Assembly: GCF_002002885.1 (NCBI RefSeq)
Contig: NZ_CP019510.1
Span: 2,914,001-2,978,000, forward strand
From: Janthinobacterium sp. LM6
Lineage (GTDB): Bacteria; Pseudomonadota; Gammaproteobacteria; Burkholderiales; Burkholderiaceae_D
DNA length: 64,000 bases
Direction: 5' to 3'
Shown here: piece by piece, positions 46,297 through 55,604 of the stretch
How positions within the stretch are numbered: the first letter of the stretch is position 1
Layout: the number at the start of each line of letters is the position of its first letter
Program-made: the position numbers and the translations under genes
The notes under the pieces: model-generated
What the model was told of the DNA's origin: nothing
Seen by the model: only the letters and a program-made list of their open reading frames with translations
Database searches by the model: none

Positions 46297-46794
46297 ATGG
46301 CAAGCAAGAAACCGAGCAAAGTGGCAAAGATCGACATCGGCATTTCCGAGGCGGACCGCGCGAAGATTGCGGAGGGCCTGTCCGGCCTGCTGGCCGACAG
46401 CTACACCTTGTACCTGATGACCCATAATTTTCACTGGAACGTCAAGGGGCCGATGTTCAACACCCTGCACCTGATGTTCATGACGCAATACACGGAACAG
46501 TGGGCCGCGCTGGACCTGATCGCCGAGCGCATCCGCGCCCTCGGCTATCCGGCGCCCGGTACCTACAAGGAATTCGTCAAGCTGGCCTCGATCAAGGAAA
46601 TCGACGGCGTGCCGCCGGCGCTGGACATGGTCAGCCACCTGGTATCGGCACAGGAAGCGACCGCGCGCACGGCGCGCCGCCTGTTCCCGCTGCTGGAAAA
46701 AGCCAATGACCAGCCGACGGCCGACCTGATCACGCAGCGCCTCGATTTGCATGAAAAGACGGCGTGGATGTTGCGCAGCCTGCTGGAAGAGTAA
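46297..46794 (+). CDS. dps: Dps family DNA-binding/ferritin-like stress protein
   Basis: 165 residues. LADSYTLYLMTHNFHWNVKGPMFNTLHLMFMTQYTEQWAALDLIAERIRALG contains the Dps ferroxidase residues (His, His, Asp/Glu). A Lys-rich N-terminus (ASKKPSKVAKID) may bind DNA. It oxidises and stores iron and protects DNA during starvation or peroxide stress. RBS GGGAG at 46288-46292, with TAAAAT at 46257-46262 as a possible -10. Confidence 0.93.
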   Translation: MASKKPSKVAKIDIGISEADRAKIAEGLSGLLADSYTLYLMTHNFHWNVKGPMFNTLHLMFMTQYTEQWAALDLIAERIRALGYPAPGTYKEFVKLASIKEIDGVPPALDMVSHLVSAQEATARTARRLFPLLEKANDQPTADLITQRLDLHEKTAWMLRSLLEE

Positions 46795-46829
46795 TTGCCG
46801 GGCCTGCGGCGCTAATTCGTCCCTGCCTA

Positions 46830-46946
46830 TTGACGCCATCAGGAATTGCGTTAGACTGCTTGTATATAGGTGTTTGGCAAGAATAATATCAGGCAGTAAT
46901 ACGCATTAAACCCCGTCGCTTATATAGGCTGCGGGGTTTTTTATTT
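46830..46946 (+). ncRNA. Candidate small RNA or leader attenuator before nfeD
   Basis: A promoter TTGACG (46830-46835), 16-base spacer, TAGACT (46852-46857) is followed about 50 bases later by a CCCCG/CGGGG hairpin (from about 46911) and a T6 run. A transcript of about 80 bases would end before the nfeD start at 46972. Two TATATAGG copies (about 46863 and 46922) lie in it. Either an independent small RNA or an attenuated leader of nfeD. Confidence 0.45.
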
Positions 46947-46971
46947 TCGGATTCGCAAAGATGGAGGCATC

Positions 46972-47388
46972 ATGGCTGAATGGGTGGGCTGGTTTGTGGC
47001 GGCTGGCGCGGTATTGATCCTGGAGCTGTTTACGGGCACGTTTTATTTGCTGATGATCGCCATCGGTATCAGTGCCGGAGGACTGGTGGCGCTGGCGGGC
47101 GGCAATGGCGGCTGGCAAGCCCTGACGGCCGCCATTGTCGGCGTGGCGGCCACCCTGTTATTGCGGCGCAGCCGTTTTGCCAAGGCGGCGCGGCGCGATG
47201 CGGCGCAGGATCCGAATGTCAATCTCGATATCGGCCAAAGCGTGGCGGTTGCGCATTGGGTCGATGGCGCGGCGCGCGTCATGTACCGCGGCGCCTTGTG
47301 GGATGTGGAACTGATTCCCGGCAGCGATACGCAAGCCGGCCATTACACCATCCGTGCCGTGCGTGGCAGCCGTTTGATTGTTGGATAA
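46972..47388 (+). CDS. NfeD family membrane protein
   Basis: 138 residues: two or three hydrophobic segments in the first 75 residues (EWVGWFVAAGAVLILELFTGTFYLLMIAIG) and a C-terminal OB-fold domain (DIGQSVAVAHWVDGAARVMYRGALWDVEL). NfeD proteins act with SPFH/stomatin proteins in membrane quality control; the SPFH gene follows after 15 bases, as in the common nfeD-qmcA pair. Confidence 0.9.
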   Translation: MAEWVGWFVAAGAVLILELFTGTFYLLMIAIGISAGGLVALAGGNGGWQALTAAIVGVAATLLLRRSRFAKAARRDAAQDPNVNLDIGQSVAVAHWVDGAARVMYRGALWDVELIPGSDTQAGHYTIRAVRGSRLIVG

Positions 47389-47403
47389 CCTGGAGAGTAG
47401 ATT

Positions 47404-48348
47404 ATGGAAGTAAGCACTGGTAGCGTGTCGCTGATCTTGTTATTGCTGGCATTGGTATTTGTCTTCAAGACGGTCAATGTGGTGCCGCAGCAGCATGCCT
47501 GGGTGGTGGAGCGCCTGGGCAAGTTCCATGCGGTATTGGGCCCTGGCTTGAATATCGTCGTGCCTTTTGTCGATCGTATCGCCTACAAGCACGTGCTCAA
47601 GGAAATTCCGCTCGACGTGCCGCCGCAGGTATGTATTACGCGCGACAATACGCAATTGCAGGTCGATGGCATTCTGTATTTCCAGATTACCGACGCCATG
47701 CGTGCTTCGTATGGCTCGTCGAATTATATCGCCGCCATTACGCAACTTGCGCAAACGACCTTGCGTTCGGTGATCGGTAAAATGGAACTCGACAAGACAT
47801 TTGAAGAACGCGACCATATCAATACGGCTATCGTGAATGCCATCGATGAATCGGCGGCGAATTGGGGCGTCAAGGTATTGCGCTATGAAATCAAGGATTT
47901 GACGCCGCCCAAAGAGATACTGCATGCGATGCAGGCGCAGATTACGGCTGAGCGCGAAAAGCGCGCGCTGATTGCCGCCTCGGAAGGGCGCAAGCAGGAG
48001 CAGATCAATATCGCCAGCGGCGAGCGCGAAGCGGCGATTGCCCGCTCGGAAGGCGAAAAGCAGGCGTCGATCAACCGCGCCGAAGGCCAGGCCACGGCCA
48101 TCGTCGCGCTGGCGCAAGCCAGTGCCGAAGCGCTGCGCCAGGTAGGTGCCGCCATCCGTGAGCCGGGTGGCGAAGATGCCGTCAACCTGAAGGTGGCCGA
48201 ACAGTATGTGGGCGCGTTCGCGCAATTGGCGAAAACAAATAACTCGATTATCGTGCCGGCCAATCTGGGCGATATGAGCGGTTTGATCGCCACGGCGATG
48301 CAGGTGGTGAAAACGCAAAAGCCGAAAGGCGGCGTGGCGATTCCCTGA
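47404..48348 (+). CDS. qmcA: SPFH/band 7 (stomatin-like) membrane protein, QmcA type
   Basis: 314 residues: N-terminal membrane anchor (VSLILLLLALVFVFKTVNVVPQQHAWVVERLGKFH), band 7 domain to about residue 180, then a Glu/Ala/Arg-rich coiled coil (REKRALIAASEGRKQEQINIASGEREAAIARSEGEK) and a hydrophobic C-terminal part. It forms oligomeric membrane rings that may organise proteases such as FtsH. Partner of the preceding NfeD. Confidence 0.92.
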   Translation: MEVSTGSVSLILLLLALVFVFKTVNVVPQQHAWVVERLGKFHAVLGPGLNIVVPFVDRIAYKHVLKEIPLDVPPQVCITRDNTQLQVDGILYFQITDAMRASYGSSNYIAAITQLAQTTLRSVIGKMELDKTFEERDHINTAIVNAIDESAANWGVKVLRYEIKDLTPPKEILHAMQAQITAEREKRALIAASEGRKQEQINIASGEREAAIARSEGEKQASINRAEGQATAIVALAQASAEALRQVGAAIREPGGEDAVNLKVAEQYVGAFAQLAKTNNSIIVPANLGDMSGLIATAMQVVKTQKPKGGVAIP

Positions 48349-48387
48349 TTGCCTGGTGAATAGCAAACTCGTAGCAAGTTTGTCGTC

Positions 48388-48417
48388 AAAACTGCCCGCC
48401 ATATCGCGGGCAGTTTT
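48388..48417. terminator. Terminator after the SPFH gene
   Basis: AAAACTGCCCGC-CATATC-GCGGGCAGTTTT: a 12-base perfect stem with A and T ends, usable in both directions. Confidence 0.85.
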
Positions 48418-48679
48418 CATTTGTGCTGCTGGAATATATGCTGGCAACAGGGCTCGAGTATCTGCGCTTTAAATGGTAATGTTGAAAATATTTTCTTTAT
48501 GCTATGCTGTGCGCACTTTCGGGATTATATGCTGTCGTACGACGCTTATCTTTTTGATTGAAGTAAAATCTGCTGCTCATGCATTGCGATGACTCAACCG
48601 ATATCCGCAGCGGATACTTGGGTAGTGTTTGGGAGTTGAGGCATAATTGGCGATGGTATTGCTCCAATGTATATTTTGA

Positions 48680-48710
48680 ATTGCAATTTATGATTACTAT
48701 AAATTGCAAT
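48680..48710. promoter_or_regulatory. Perfect 12-base inverted repeat upstream of the H-NS-like gene
   Basis: ATTGCAATTTAT (48680-48691), 7-base spacer GATTACT, ATAAATTGCAAT (48699-48710). Such an AT-rich dyad is either an operator for a dimeric regulator or a cruciform-forming site. It lies about 270 bases before the start codon. Confidence 0.5.
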
Positions 48711-48940
48711 GAGGCAGAAAGTGCTGCAAAATAAATACCGTCGATGGTGCTGCATTGAATCGCGATCGCACAAGGCAGGGAAGTCGGCGCAGACAGTCGG
48801 TCCAGCGCGATGTCCGCTCCCTGGATTGAAGACTTACATCATCTGAAGGTCGGGGAAGTCGGGTTTTTGGTAAAAGAATTGTAAAAAACAATCAAATCTC
48901 AAGAAAAATCACCTCAGTCGCGTTACAATTGGATAGAATT

Positions 48941-48954
48941 TAACTGTTCAGTTA
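48941..48954. promoter_or_regulatory. Palindrome TAACTG-TT-CAGTTA near the hns-like start
   Basis: Perfect 6-base arms with a 2-base centre, 29 bases before the ATG and just after the TAGAAT box, so close to the transcription start. Possible repressor site. Confidence 0.45.
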
Positions 48955-48982
48955 TATTTTTCAACTCACACAAGGAAATATC

Positions 48983-49291
48983 ATGGATCTGTCCAGCTTA
49001 TCCCTGTCCGAACTGCGCACCTTGCAGGACGACATCAAGAAGCAAATGAAGAAACGCGAACAGGACGACCTATCCAAAGCGCGCGAACAAATCCTGGCAA
49101 TCGCCCAGAGCGTTGGCGTTTCCGTAAAAGATCTGGTTGGTACCGGTATCCGCGCTAAAACCGGCACGGTCGCAGTACGCTATCGCAATCCGGATGATGC
49201 GACGCAGCAATGGACTGGCCGTGGCCGTCAACCGAAATGGGTCAAAGAGTGGACCGATTCGGGCAAGTCGCGCGATCTGCTGAAGGTTTGA
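48983..49291 (+). CDS. H-NS family nucleoid-associated protein
   Basis: 102 residues: N-terminal coiled-coil oligomerisation segment (LSSLSLSELRTLQDDIKKQMKKREQDDLSKAREQ) and the C-terminal H-NS DNA-binding motif (RYRNPDDATQQWTGRGRQPKWVKEW). Proteins of this family bind AT-rich, often foreign, DNA and silence it. RBS AAGGAA is 7 bases upstream. Several paralogues are usual in this group, so this need not be the main one. Confidence 0.93.
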   Translation: MDLSSLSLSELRTLQDDIKKQMKKREQDDLSKAREQILAIAQSVGVSVKDLVGTGIRAKTGTVAVRYRNPDDATQQWTGRGRQPKWVKEWTDSGKSRDLLKV

Positions 49292-49318
49292 TCCTGAAGG
49301 TTTAAAAAACCGCTCATT

Positions 49319-49374
49319 CGGATGCTTGCCCTGTGGAGTGACAGGTGTAGTACAAGGCAGCATGCAAGCATCCG
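49319..49374. repeat. Long-arm inverted repeat downstream of the hns-like gene
   Basis: CGGATGCTTGC (49319-49329) and GCAAGCATCCG (49364-49374) are perfect 11-base arms around a 34-base loop. A short TTTT follows, so it may be the hns terminator. Confidence 0.5.
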
Positions 49375-49534
49375 GAACTTTTCTGATTAATTGTCTTTGG
49401 CCAGGTGGGCAAAGCTGATTCATTCGCTTATCTCCACGGTATTTTCAATAATACCTGTCTTATTCCGCAGTATCTCTTCATTTTCCTGTTTTTGTCCCAG
49501 TGCGCTGTGCATTTCCGCTTGCCGCAGGCGCCGG
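49375..49534. other. Intergenic region between the hns-like gene and smpB
   Basis: The two genes converge here. No gene was recognised; short frames are present on both strands but none has an RBS or a recognisable family. Confidence 0.5.
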
Positions 49535-49563
49535 CAAAATAAAACCCGGCATATAGCCGGGCT
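49535..49563 (-). terminator. Terminator of smpB
   Basis: Stem CCCGGC-ATATA-GCCGGG; on the minus strand it is followed by TTTTATTTT. Placed about 40 bases after the smpB stop. Confidence 0.8.
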
Positions 49564-49601
49564 TGGTGGTATTGGAGCAGATCGCTGCGCGTGGTGCCGG
49601 A

Positions 49602-50051
49602 TCAGCGGCGGTGCGACTTCATTGCCGCCTGCACTTCGCGCGCGCCGTCACGATCGCGTTCCGCTGCCCGCTTGTCATGCTGTTTCTTGCCCTTGGCCAG
49701 GCCGATTTCGCATTTTACGCGGCCGCCCTTGTAGTGCAGGTTGAGCGGCACCAGCGTATAGCCGGAGCGTTCCACCTTGCCGATCAGTTTATCCATTTCC
49801 GTGCGGTGCAGCAGCAGCTTGCGCGTGCGTACGGCTTCCGGGTGGATGTGGGTGGAGGCGGTCGGCAGGGCGCTGATATGCGCGCCGAACAGGAAGAGTT
49901 CATCGCCGCGGACGACAACGTAGGCTTCCTTGATTTGTACGCGGGCGTCGCGGATGGCTTTGACTTCCCAGCCTTCCAGCACGATGCCGGCTTCGTAGCG
50001 ATCCTCGATAAAGTAGTCGTGGAAGGCTTTTCTGTTGTCTGCTATGGTCAT
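49602..50051 (-). CDS. smpB: SsrA-binding protein SmpB
   Basis: 149 residues. [40 protein letters not shown] and [46 protein letters not shown] are highly conserved. It brings tmRNA to stalled ribosomes; the tmRNA gene itself was not found in this window. Divergent from ratA. Confidence 0.98.
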   Translation of the reverse strand: MTIADNRKAFHDYFIEDRYEAGIVLEGWEVKAIRDARVQIKEAYVVVRGDELFLFGAHISALPTASTHIHPEAVRTRKLLLHRTEMDKLIGKVERSGYTLVPLNLHYKGGRVKCEIGLAKGKKQHDKRAAERDRDGAREVQAAMKSHRR

Positions 50052-50144
50052 GAGATGGTAAATGTGCGCGGGTCGGTTAAACTACTGTCTCGCGCAAGCG
50101 CGATAAAATCAAATGTATCCAACATCATAGCAAATGGTTCTTCA

Positions 50145-50576
50145 ATGGCAGTAGTACATAAATCAGTTTTTCTCGGCTATAGCGCCGAACAAATGTTCGC
50201 GCTGGTGGCGGCGGTGGAGGATTATCCCAAATTCCTGCCCTGGTGCGGTGCGGTCGAGATTCGCGAGCGGGGCGAGAACACGGTCGTCGCCAGCGTGGGC
50301 ATACATTACCACGGCGTGCGCCAAAGCTTCACCACGTCCAACGAGAACGTGCCGCCGAGCTCCATCAAGATGAAGCTGGTGGACGGTCCTTTCAAGACCC
50401 TCGACGGCGTGTGGACCTTCAAGGCCCTGCGCGAAGATGCATGCAAGATCGAACTGGACCTGCACTACGAGTTTTCCAGCCGCGTGCTCGAGCAGATCAT
50501 CGGCCCCGTCTTCGGCATGATCGCCAACAGCATGGTCGATTCCTTCTGCAAGCGCGCGGAGACGGTGTATGGCTGA
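50145..50576 (+). CDS. ratA: RatA-like START/COQ10 domain protein
   Basis: 143 residues from ATG 50145 (MAVVHKSVFLGYSAEQMFALVAAVEDYPKFLPWCG), a clear polyketide-cyclase/COQ10 fold with the YPKFLPWC block. In E. coli the homologue RatA is described as an anti-association factor of ribosomes, and in mitochondria COQ10 binds ubiquinone. It overlaps rnfH by 8 bases. The smpB-ratA-rnfH cluster is conserved in proteobacteria. Confidence 0.93.
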   Translation: MAVVHKSVFLGYSAEQMFALVAAVEDYPKFLPWCGAVEIRERGENTVVASVGIHYHGVRQSFTTSNENVPPSSIKMKLVDGPFKTLDGVWTFKALREDACKIELDLHYEFSSRVLEQIIGPVFGMIANSMVDSFCKRAETVYG

Positions 50577-50865
50577 AGCGGACATTGCGGTGCAGGTGTG
50601 TTACGCCTTGCCGGATAGCAGCTTTCTGCGCTCACTGAAGGTGCCTGCAGGCACCACCATCGGGCAGGCGGTGGAGCAGAGCGGCTTGCTGCAGGAAGTC
50701 CCCGGCATCGACCTGGCCGTGAATATGGTCGGCATCTATGGCAAGAAGAAGCCGTTGGACACCGTCTTGCGCGAGCATGACCGTATCGAGGTGTACCGTC
50801 CGCTGCAGGCAGACCCGAAAGAAGCGCGCCGCCGGCGTGCCAGCGGCAAGCCCGCCAAGACCTGA
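50569..50865 (+). CDS. rnfH: RnfH family ubiquitin-like protein
   Basis: 98 residues: beta-grasp start IAVQVCYALPDSSFLRSLKVPAGTTIGQAVEQSGLL and the typical VGIYGKKKPLDTVLREHDRIEVYRPLQADPKEARRRRA. Precise role unknown; overlaps ratA, so translation is probably coupled. Confidence 0.95.
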   Translation: MAEADIAVQVCYALPDSSFLRSLKVPAGTTIGQAVEQSGLLQEVPGIDLAVNMVGIYGKKKPLDTVLREHDRIEVYRPLQADPKEARRRRASGKPAKT

Positions 50866-50974
50866 CGGGTCTGGAAGAGGGCGGGGCTGCGGCTTGCGGC
50901 TGGCCCTGGCGGGACATTTTTTTGCTATTTCCAAATATCTTTTCTATGCTGCAAGGACGGAGGGCGCTTTTTTC

Positions 50975-52469
<1,495 letters not shown>

Positions 52470-52535
52470 TTAGCGACAGACCAGACCGGCGCCTAGTGCG
52501 CCGGTTTTGTAATGACCACAGATAAAGTCCCCATC

Positions 52536-54146
52536 ATGCATTCTAAAATCCTCATTCTCGATTTCGGTTCCCAAGTCACCCAGTTGATCGCCCGCCGCGT
52601 GCGCGATTCCGGCGTGTTTTCCGAAGTCTTCCCGTATGACGTCAGCGACGAATTCGTGCGCAACTATGGCGCCGCCGGCGTGATCCTGTCGGGCAGCCAC
52701 AATTCCACCCTGGACGGCGATTCGCCGCGCGCGCCGCAAGCCGTGTTCGAACTGGGCGTGCCCGTGCTGGGCATCTGCTACGGCATGCAAACCATGGCGG
52801 CCCAGCTGGGCGGCAAGGTGGAAAACGGCCTGGTGCGCGAATTCGGCTACGCCGAGGTGCGCGCCCGCAGCCATACCAAGTTGCTCAACGGTATTGCCGA
52901 CTTCGTCACCGACGAAGGCCACGGCATGCTGAAAGTGTGGATGAGCCACGGCGACAAGGTGCTGGAAATGCCGCCAGGCTTCAAGCTGATGGGCAATACC
53001 CCGAGCTGCCCGATCGCCGCCATGGCCGACGAAGAGCGCCAGTTCTACGGCGTGCAATTCCACCCGGAAGTGACCCACACGGTGCAGGGCAAGGCCATGA
53101 TCGGCCGCTTCGTGCATGAAATCTGCGGCTGCAAGTCGGACTGGAACATGCCCGACTACATCAGCGAAGCGGTGGAAAAGATCCGCGCGCAAGTCGGTAG
53201 CGACGACGTCATCCTGGGCCTGTCCGGCGGCGTCGATTCGTCCGTCGCGGCTGCCCTGATCCACCGCGCCATCGGCGACCAGCTGACCTGCGTCTTCGTC
53301 GACCACGGCTTGCTGCGCCTCGACGAAGGCAAGATGGTGATGGACATGTTCGCCAAGAACCTGGGCGTGAAAGTCATCCGCGTCGATGCGGAAGACCAGT
53401 TCATGGGCCATTTGGCCGGCGTCACCGACCCCGAGCAAAAGCGCAAGATCATCGGCCGTGAATTCGTCGAAGTCTTCCAGGTCGAATCGGGCAAGCTGGT
53501 GAATGCCAAATGGCTGGCGCAAGGCACGATTTACCCGGACGTGATCGAATCGGCAGGTAAAGGTAAAAAAGGCCAGACCATCAAGAGCCACCACAACGTG
53601 GGCGGCTTGCCGGACACCATGAAGCTCAAATTGCTCGAACCCTTGCGCGAACTGTTCAAGGATGAAGTGCGCAAACTGGGCGTGGCCCTGGGCTTGCCGC
53701 ATGACATGGTCTACCGTCACCCATTCCCGGGCCCGGGCCTGGGCGTGCGCATCCTCGGCGAAGTCAAGAAAGACTATGCCGACCTGCTGCGCCGCGCCGA
53801 TGCCATCTTCATCGAAGAATTGCGCAATACGCCGTACGAGTTCGTCGCCGGCCAGGCCGTTGACCCGGATGCGCTGCCAGCGAACTGGTACGAAGCGACC
53901 AGCCAGGCTTTCGCCGTCTTCCTGCCCGTCAAATCGGTGGGCGTGATGGGCGATGGCCGCACCTACGAATACGTGGTCGCCCTGCGCGCCGTGCAAACGC
54001 AAGACTTCATGACGGCCCACTGGGCGCACCTGCCGCACAGCTTGCTGGGCAAGGTCTCCAACCGCATCATCAATGAAGTGCGCGGCATCAACCGCGTCGT
54101 TTACGATATTTCGGGCAAGCCGCCGGCGACCATCGAGTGGGAATGA
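52536..54146 (+). CDS. guaA: GMP synthase (glutamine-hydrolysing)
   Basis: 536 residues from ATG 52536 ([21 protein letters not shown]); ATG 52512 is an alternative. Class I amidotransferase Cys in [15 protein letters not shown] with His/Glu in [11 protein letters not shown]-PPase P-loop [17 protein letters not shown]-terminal dimer domain ending KPPATIEWE. It makes GMP from XMP. The 3' end of guaA is a known attachment site for integrative elements, relevant to the accessory region that follows. Confidence 0.99.
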   Translation: MHSKILILDFGSQVTQLIARRVRDSGVFSEVFPYDVSDEFVRNYGAAGVILSGSHNSTLDGDSPRAPQAVFELGVPVLGICYGMQTMAAQLGGKVENGLVREFGYAEVRARSHTKLLNGIADFVTDEGHGMLKVWMSHGDKVLEMPPGFKLMGNTPSCPIAAMADEERQFYGVQFHPEVTHTVQGKAMIGRFVHEICGCKSDWNMPDYISEAVEKIRAQVGSDDVILGLSGGVDSSVAAALIHRAIGDQLTCVFVDHGLLRLDEGKMVMDMFAKNLGVKVIRVDAEDQFMGHLAGVTDPEQKRKIIGREFVEVFQVESGKLVNAKWLAQGTIYPDVIESAGKGKKGQTIKSHHNVGGLPDTMKLKLLEPLRELFKDEVRKLGVALGLPHDMVYRHPFPGPGLGVRILGEVKKDYADLLRRADAIFIEELRNTPYEFVAGQAVDPDALPANWYEATSQAFAVFLPVKSVGVMGDGRTYEYVVALRAVQTQDFMTAHWAHLPHSLLGKVSNRIINEVRGINRVVYDISGKPPATIEWE

Positions 54147-54187
54147 TGGGTTCGCTTTAAGTAATTGATTTTAAAGTGAAAAATATA

Positions 54188-54230
54188 TGGCCATTGATAA
54201 TTCAAAAAAATTATCAATGGCCATTTTTTT
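54188..54230 (+). terminator. Terminator after guaA
   Basis: TGGCCATTGATAATT and AATTATCAATGGCCA form a perfect 15-base stem with a short A-rich loop, followed by seven T residues. Confidence 0.85.
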
Positions 54231-54232
54231 GA

Positions 54233-54425
54233 TGTGCATTCGGTTGATCCGTCGCGCCAAGGAAATGCGTGCATTGACGTCTCCAGCACGATCCCAAGTC
54301 AATGACTCCATCCAGCCATCAGGTAGTTTTTTGACTTCACAGGGCAGCGCATGGATCACGCTCCGCGTATTTCCCCGTGAGCTGCACCACTCCATCTACC
54401 GCGACTTTTCAGCAAGGTAGTGATC
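54233..54425 (-). pseudogene. IS30-family transposase remnant
   Basis: On the minus strand the translation contains KSR, then a stop (TAG), then SVIHALPCEVKKLPDGWMESLTWDR followed by ISLARRINRMHI. This resembles the IS30 core (VERKSR ... KLP ... SLTWDRG ... SLA ... I) just before the catalytic region, but the rest of the enzyme (both ends) is missing and an in-frame stop lies inside. It abuts the XRE gene and the guaA terminator. Assigned from memory of the family pattern, so moderate confidence. Confidence 0.5.
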
Positions 54426-54428
54426 TGG

Positions 54429-54866
54429 CTATTTCTCGCTCTTGCTTGCGGACTCGGCGCAATCGAAGGCTTTTTGGGGAATGGCTTCGAGGCCTTGACG
54501 CGCGAGGTCCAGCAGCTCTATTTCTACGGTGCTGCCATTTTGCATGGACAGGCGCTTCACGGCGGAGGCAAGCACGGGGGGAAGTTCCAGAAAATTCAGG
54601 ATCAGCGCCCCTCCGGCCGGCACTGGCGGGTCGATTTGCGTCCCTCTGGCGATGGGCAACGTCCCATGCACAAGCCAGGCGGTGCTGACGCCGAGGGCGG
54701 CGGCAATCTTTTCTGCCGCGTCCATAGGCAGTTTGGCTTTGCCTGATTCATAGCGATACAGTTGCGTGGGATTGATGCCCGCCACTTCGGCAAGCAGCAC
54801 TTGTGAGATACGAAGATTCTCGCGGCCGCTTTTGAGCCGCTCAGAAACATGGGTGTTGCCAGACAT
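54429..54866 (-). CDS. XRE family transcriptional regulator
   Basis: 145 residues. The helix-turn-helix is at about residues 8-62 (RLKSGRENLRISQVLLAEVAGINPTQLYRYESGKAKLPMDAAEKIAAALGVSTAWL). The C-terminal half has no recognised domain. AAAGG precedes the ATG. It faces the two-partner secretion genes across 738 bases, but whether it controls them is unknown. Confidence 0.85.
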   Translation of the reverse strand: MSGNTHVSERLKSGRENLRISQVLLAEVAGINPTQLYRYESGKAKLPMDAAEKIAAALGVSTAWLVHGTLPIARGTQIDPPVPAGGALILNFLELPPVLASAVKRLSMQNGSTVEIELLDLARQGLEAIPQKAFDCAESASKSEK

Positions 54867-55355
54867 ACATATTGCCTTTCATATATACAACGTTCGTGAA
54901 TGACCGGCTGTGACGCAGCTGTCTCCGCAATGATGAAAGGAACGAGAGCGTTTTGCTGGCCACAGCCTGGTCAGCAGCAGTGATTTTACTGCCCGGGAGC
55001 GGCATTGCGGCACCCCCTTGTTTCGGATTCCTTCCGGTTGGACTGGATCAATGGCCGCGGATAGAGAATGGCGCCGCCTTGAGGCTGACGTTCTGCAAGC
55101 GCTATGAACGCCAAACCGTCGGGGAACGCTGCGATTGCTGATGTGCCGATATGAAGGCTTCATCGCCCAGAAGAATCTAGTGAAAAGTGCGAACGAGCGG
55201 ACTAGTTTCTCCCATCCCTGCAGCGACAAACCGGCAATGACGGATTTTTCTGGTGAAGGTATTTTTGAGGGTATTGGCAACTGGATAACCTGGTAAACAC
55301 TGAAAAATCAAAGGCATGGCGGCCTCATTGAGAATTGAGTGGAATAGGTTTCCAC

Positions 55356-55415
55356 TATAAAATTTCCTGTTCTTACTGATTTGGTAAGCCAAAGCCCTGT
55401 TTTACAGGGCTTTTT
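55356..55415 (+). ncRNA. Possible short RNA ending in an intrinsic terminator
   Basis: TATAAA (55356-55361), with TTGAGT 15 bases upstream, could start a transcript of about 50 bases. It contains the stem CTTAC-TGATTTG-GTAAG and a strong terminator CCCTG-TTTTA-CAGGG with a T7 run (to 55415). There is no ORF before this terminator on the + strand that it could obviously serve. Confidence 0.35.
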
Positions 55416-55543
55416 TTGTGCCATGGATGCCGGGTCCCATTACCTGTGCTGCCGCCAGAAGGCCGCGCATCTATTTACTAGTGGTAATCGGATAGTTGAA
55501 AGACAGTTACCAAAGAAGTAAAGTTCTCAAGAAATAAATATAG

Positions 55544-55572
55544 TTGCCATGCAGAAATAATTAATTTATAAT
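55544..55572 (+). promoter_or_regulatory. Sigma-70 promoter of tpsB
   Basis: TTGCCA (55544-55549), 17-base spacer, TATAAT (55567-55572); start of transcription at about 55579, 26 bases before the ATG, with AAGG in between. Confidence 0.8.
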
Positions 55573-55604
55573 TTCATTACGTAAATAATTACTTAAGGCA
55601 ACAT

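Larger units (their letters stand above)
48418..48982. other. AT-rich upstream region of the H-NS-like gene
   Basis: No convincing gene is seen in these 565 bases. The region holds a perfect 12-base inverted repeat (48680-48710) and a TAACTG-TT-CAGTTA palindrome (48941-48954). A possible -10 TAGAAT is at 48934-48939. The AT-richness would allow H-NS binding and autoregulation, by inference. Confidence 0.6.
54867..55604. other. Intergenic region between the XRE regulator and tpsB
   Basis: A few short frames exist (for example 54953-55141 on + and 54879-55280 on -), but none has a recognisable family or a convincing RBS, so I do not call them. The region holds a possible short RNA gene (55356-55415) and the tpsB promoter. 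Confidence 0.5.

Noticed and set aside
48697..48891. 64-residue minus-strand frame upstream of the H-NS-like gene
   Set aside because: Begins inside the perfect inverted repeat region, lacks an RBS and any similarity.
54879..55280. 133-residue minus-strand frame in the XRE-tpsB gap
   Set aside because: No RBS, no recognisable domain, and it overlaps other equally weak frames and the promoter region.
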